A stretch of DNA of 64,000 bases from Megachile rotundata. Taxonomy: Eukaryota > Arthropoda > Insecta > Hymenoptera > Megachilidae. The first letter of the stretch is position 1, and each line of letters begins with the position of its first letter. The stretch is taken from positions 16,306,001 to 16,370,000 of the forward strand of contig NC_134993.1 of the NCBI RefSeq assembly GCF_050947335.1, in the 5' to 3' direction. The translations under genes were made by a program, and so were the position numbers. Below are positions 63,837 through 64,000 of this stretch, one piece after another. The notes below the pieces were generated by a model that did no database searches, was not told the origin of the DNA, and saw nothing but the letters and a program-made list of their open reading frames with translations.

Positions 63837-64000
63837 AAACGTTAATTCAGGCGAAACGATTTTAGTCGCGGGCTGATAAAACCGGCACGACAAACTTTCG
63901 ACGCGTGTCCTTTTTACGAGCCGGCTCGCGCTGCACTGTTCGCAAATGGACTGGAAAATGAAGAGTATAAATATCCAGTTAGTTCCACTTGCCGATGAAT

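Larger units (their letters stand above)
46809..64000 (+). other. Long non-coding tract to the right edge, presumed intron
   Basis: About 17 kb without a supported gene. It holds a CGCGTTGA/CACGTG minisatellite (52983-53108), a diverged tandem array (58670-59080), degenerate arrays near 50375-50510 and 56858-56945, GC- or pyrimidine-rich islands near 55180-55420, 56340-56720 and 62150-62560, and trinucleotide microsatellites. The longest frame (194 codons, minus strand, 60500-61084) has no recognisable motif and is treated as chance. Confidence 0.5.

Overview
The window looks like insect nuclear DNA, most likely from a hymenopteran (a bee or close relative). The reasons are short spliced introns (about 66-100 nt in the left-hand genes), AT-rich exons with strong CpG depletion, and a long, comparatively GC- and CpG-rich non-coding tract. 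The species cannot be named from the sequence. I saw no rRNA, tRNA, CRISPR array or intact transposon.

Left block (1-11,200) is a compact cluster of four intron-containing housekeeping genes. CYLD, a deubiquitinase, runs on the minus strand (366-3896). It is head-to-head with Nup93, a nuclear pore scaffold protein, on the plus strand (4561-7615). Nup93 converges on ARL2BP, an ARL2 GTPase-binding protein, on the minus strand (7821-8731). ARL2BP is head-to-head with nessun dorma/SHCBP1, a centralspindlin partner in cytokinesis, on the plus strand (9278-11174). I reconstructed every exon by hand from splice sites and reading phase, and all four coding sequences sum to whole numbers of codons. 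They give about 783, 827, 167 and 562 residues, close to family lengths where I know them.

Boundary (11,200-12,530) is intergenic and carries three matches to the CTCF-type motif core between the gene cluster and the long non-coding domain.

Right block (12,530-64,000) is about 51 kb of mostly non-coding sequence. It best fits the 5' part of one plus-strand gene with several promoters and very long introns, whose main body lies beyond the right edge. Three candidate N-terminal coding modules (12,592-12,732; 32,075-32,224; and 39,355-39,385 joined to 46,681-46,808) all end in phase 0 at good donor sites, as expected for alternative first exons feeding one common exon. I could not identify the gene. 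The rest holds GC-rich promoter-like islands, degenerate tandem arrays, a small dispersed repeat family and microsatellites. Numerous 60-190-codon ORFs there are treated as chance.

Most interesting points: an alternative internal first exon in CYLD that would remove its first CAP-Gly domain; the phase-matched alternative first exons of the unidentified gene; the CTCF-like motifs at the domain border; and several old, diverged repeat arrays in the long introns.
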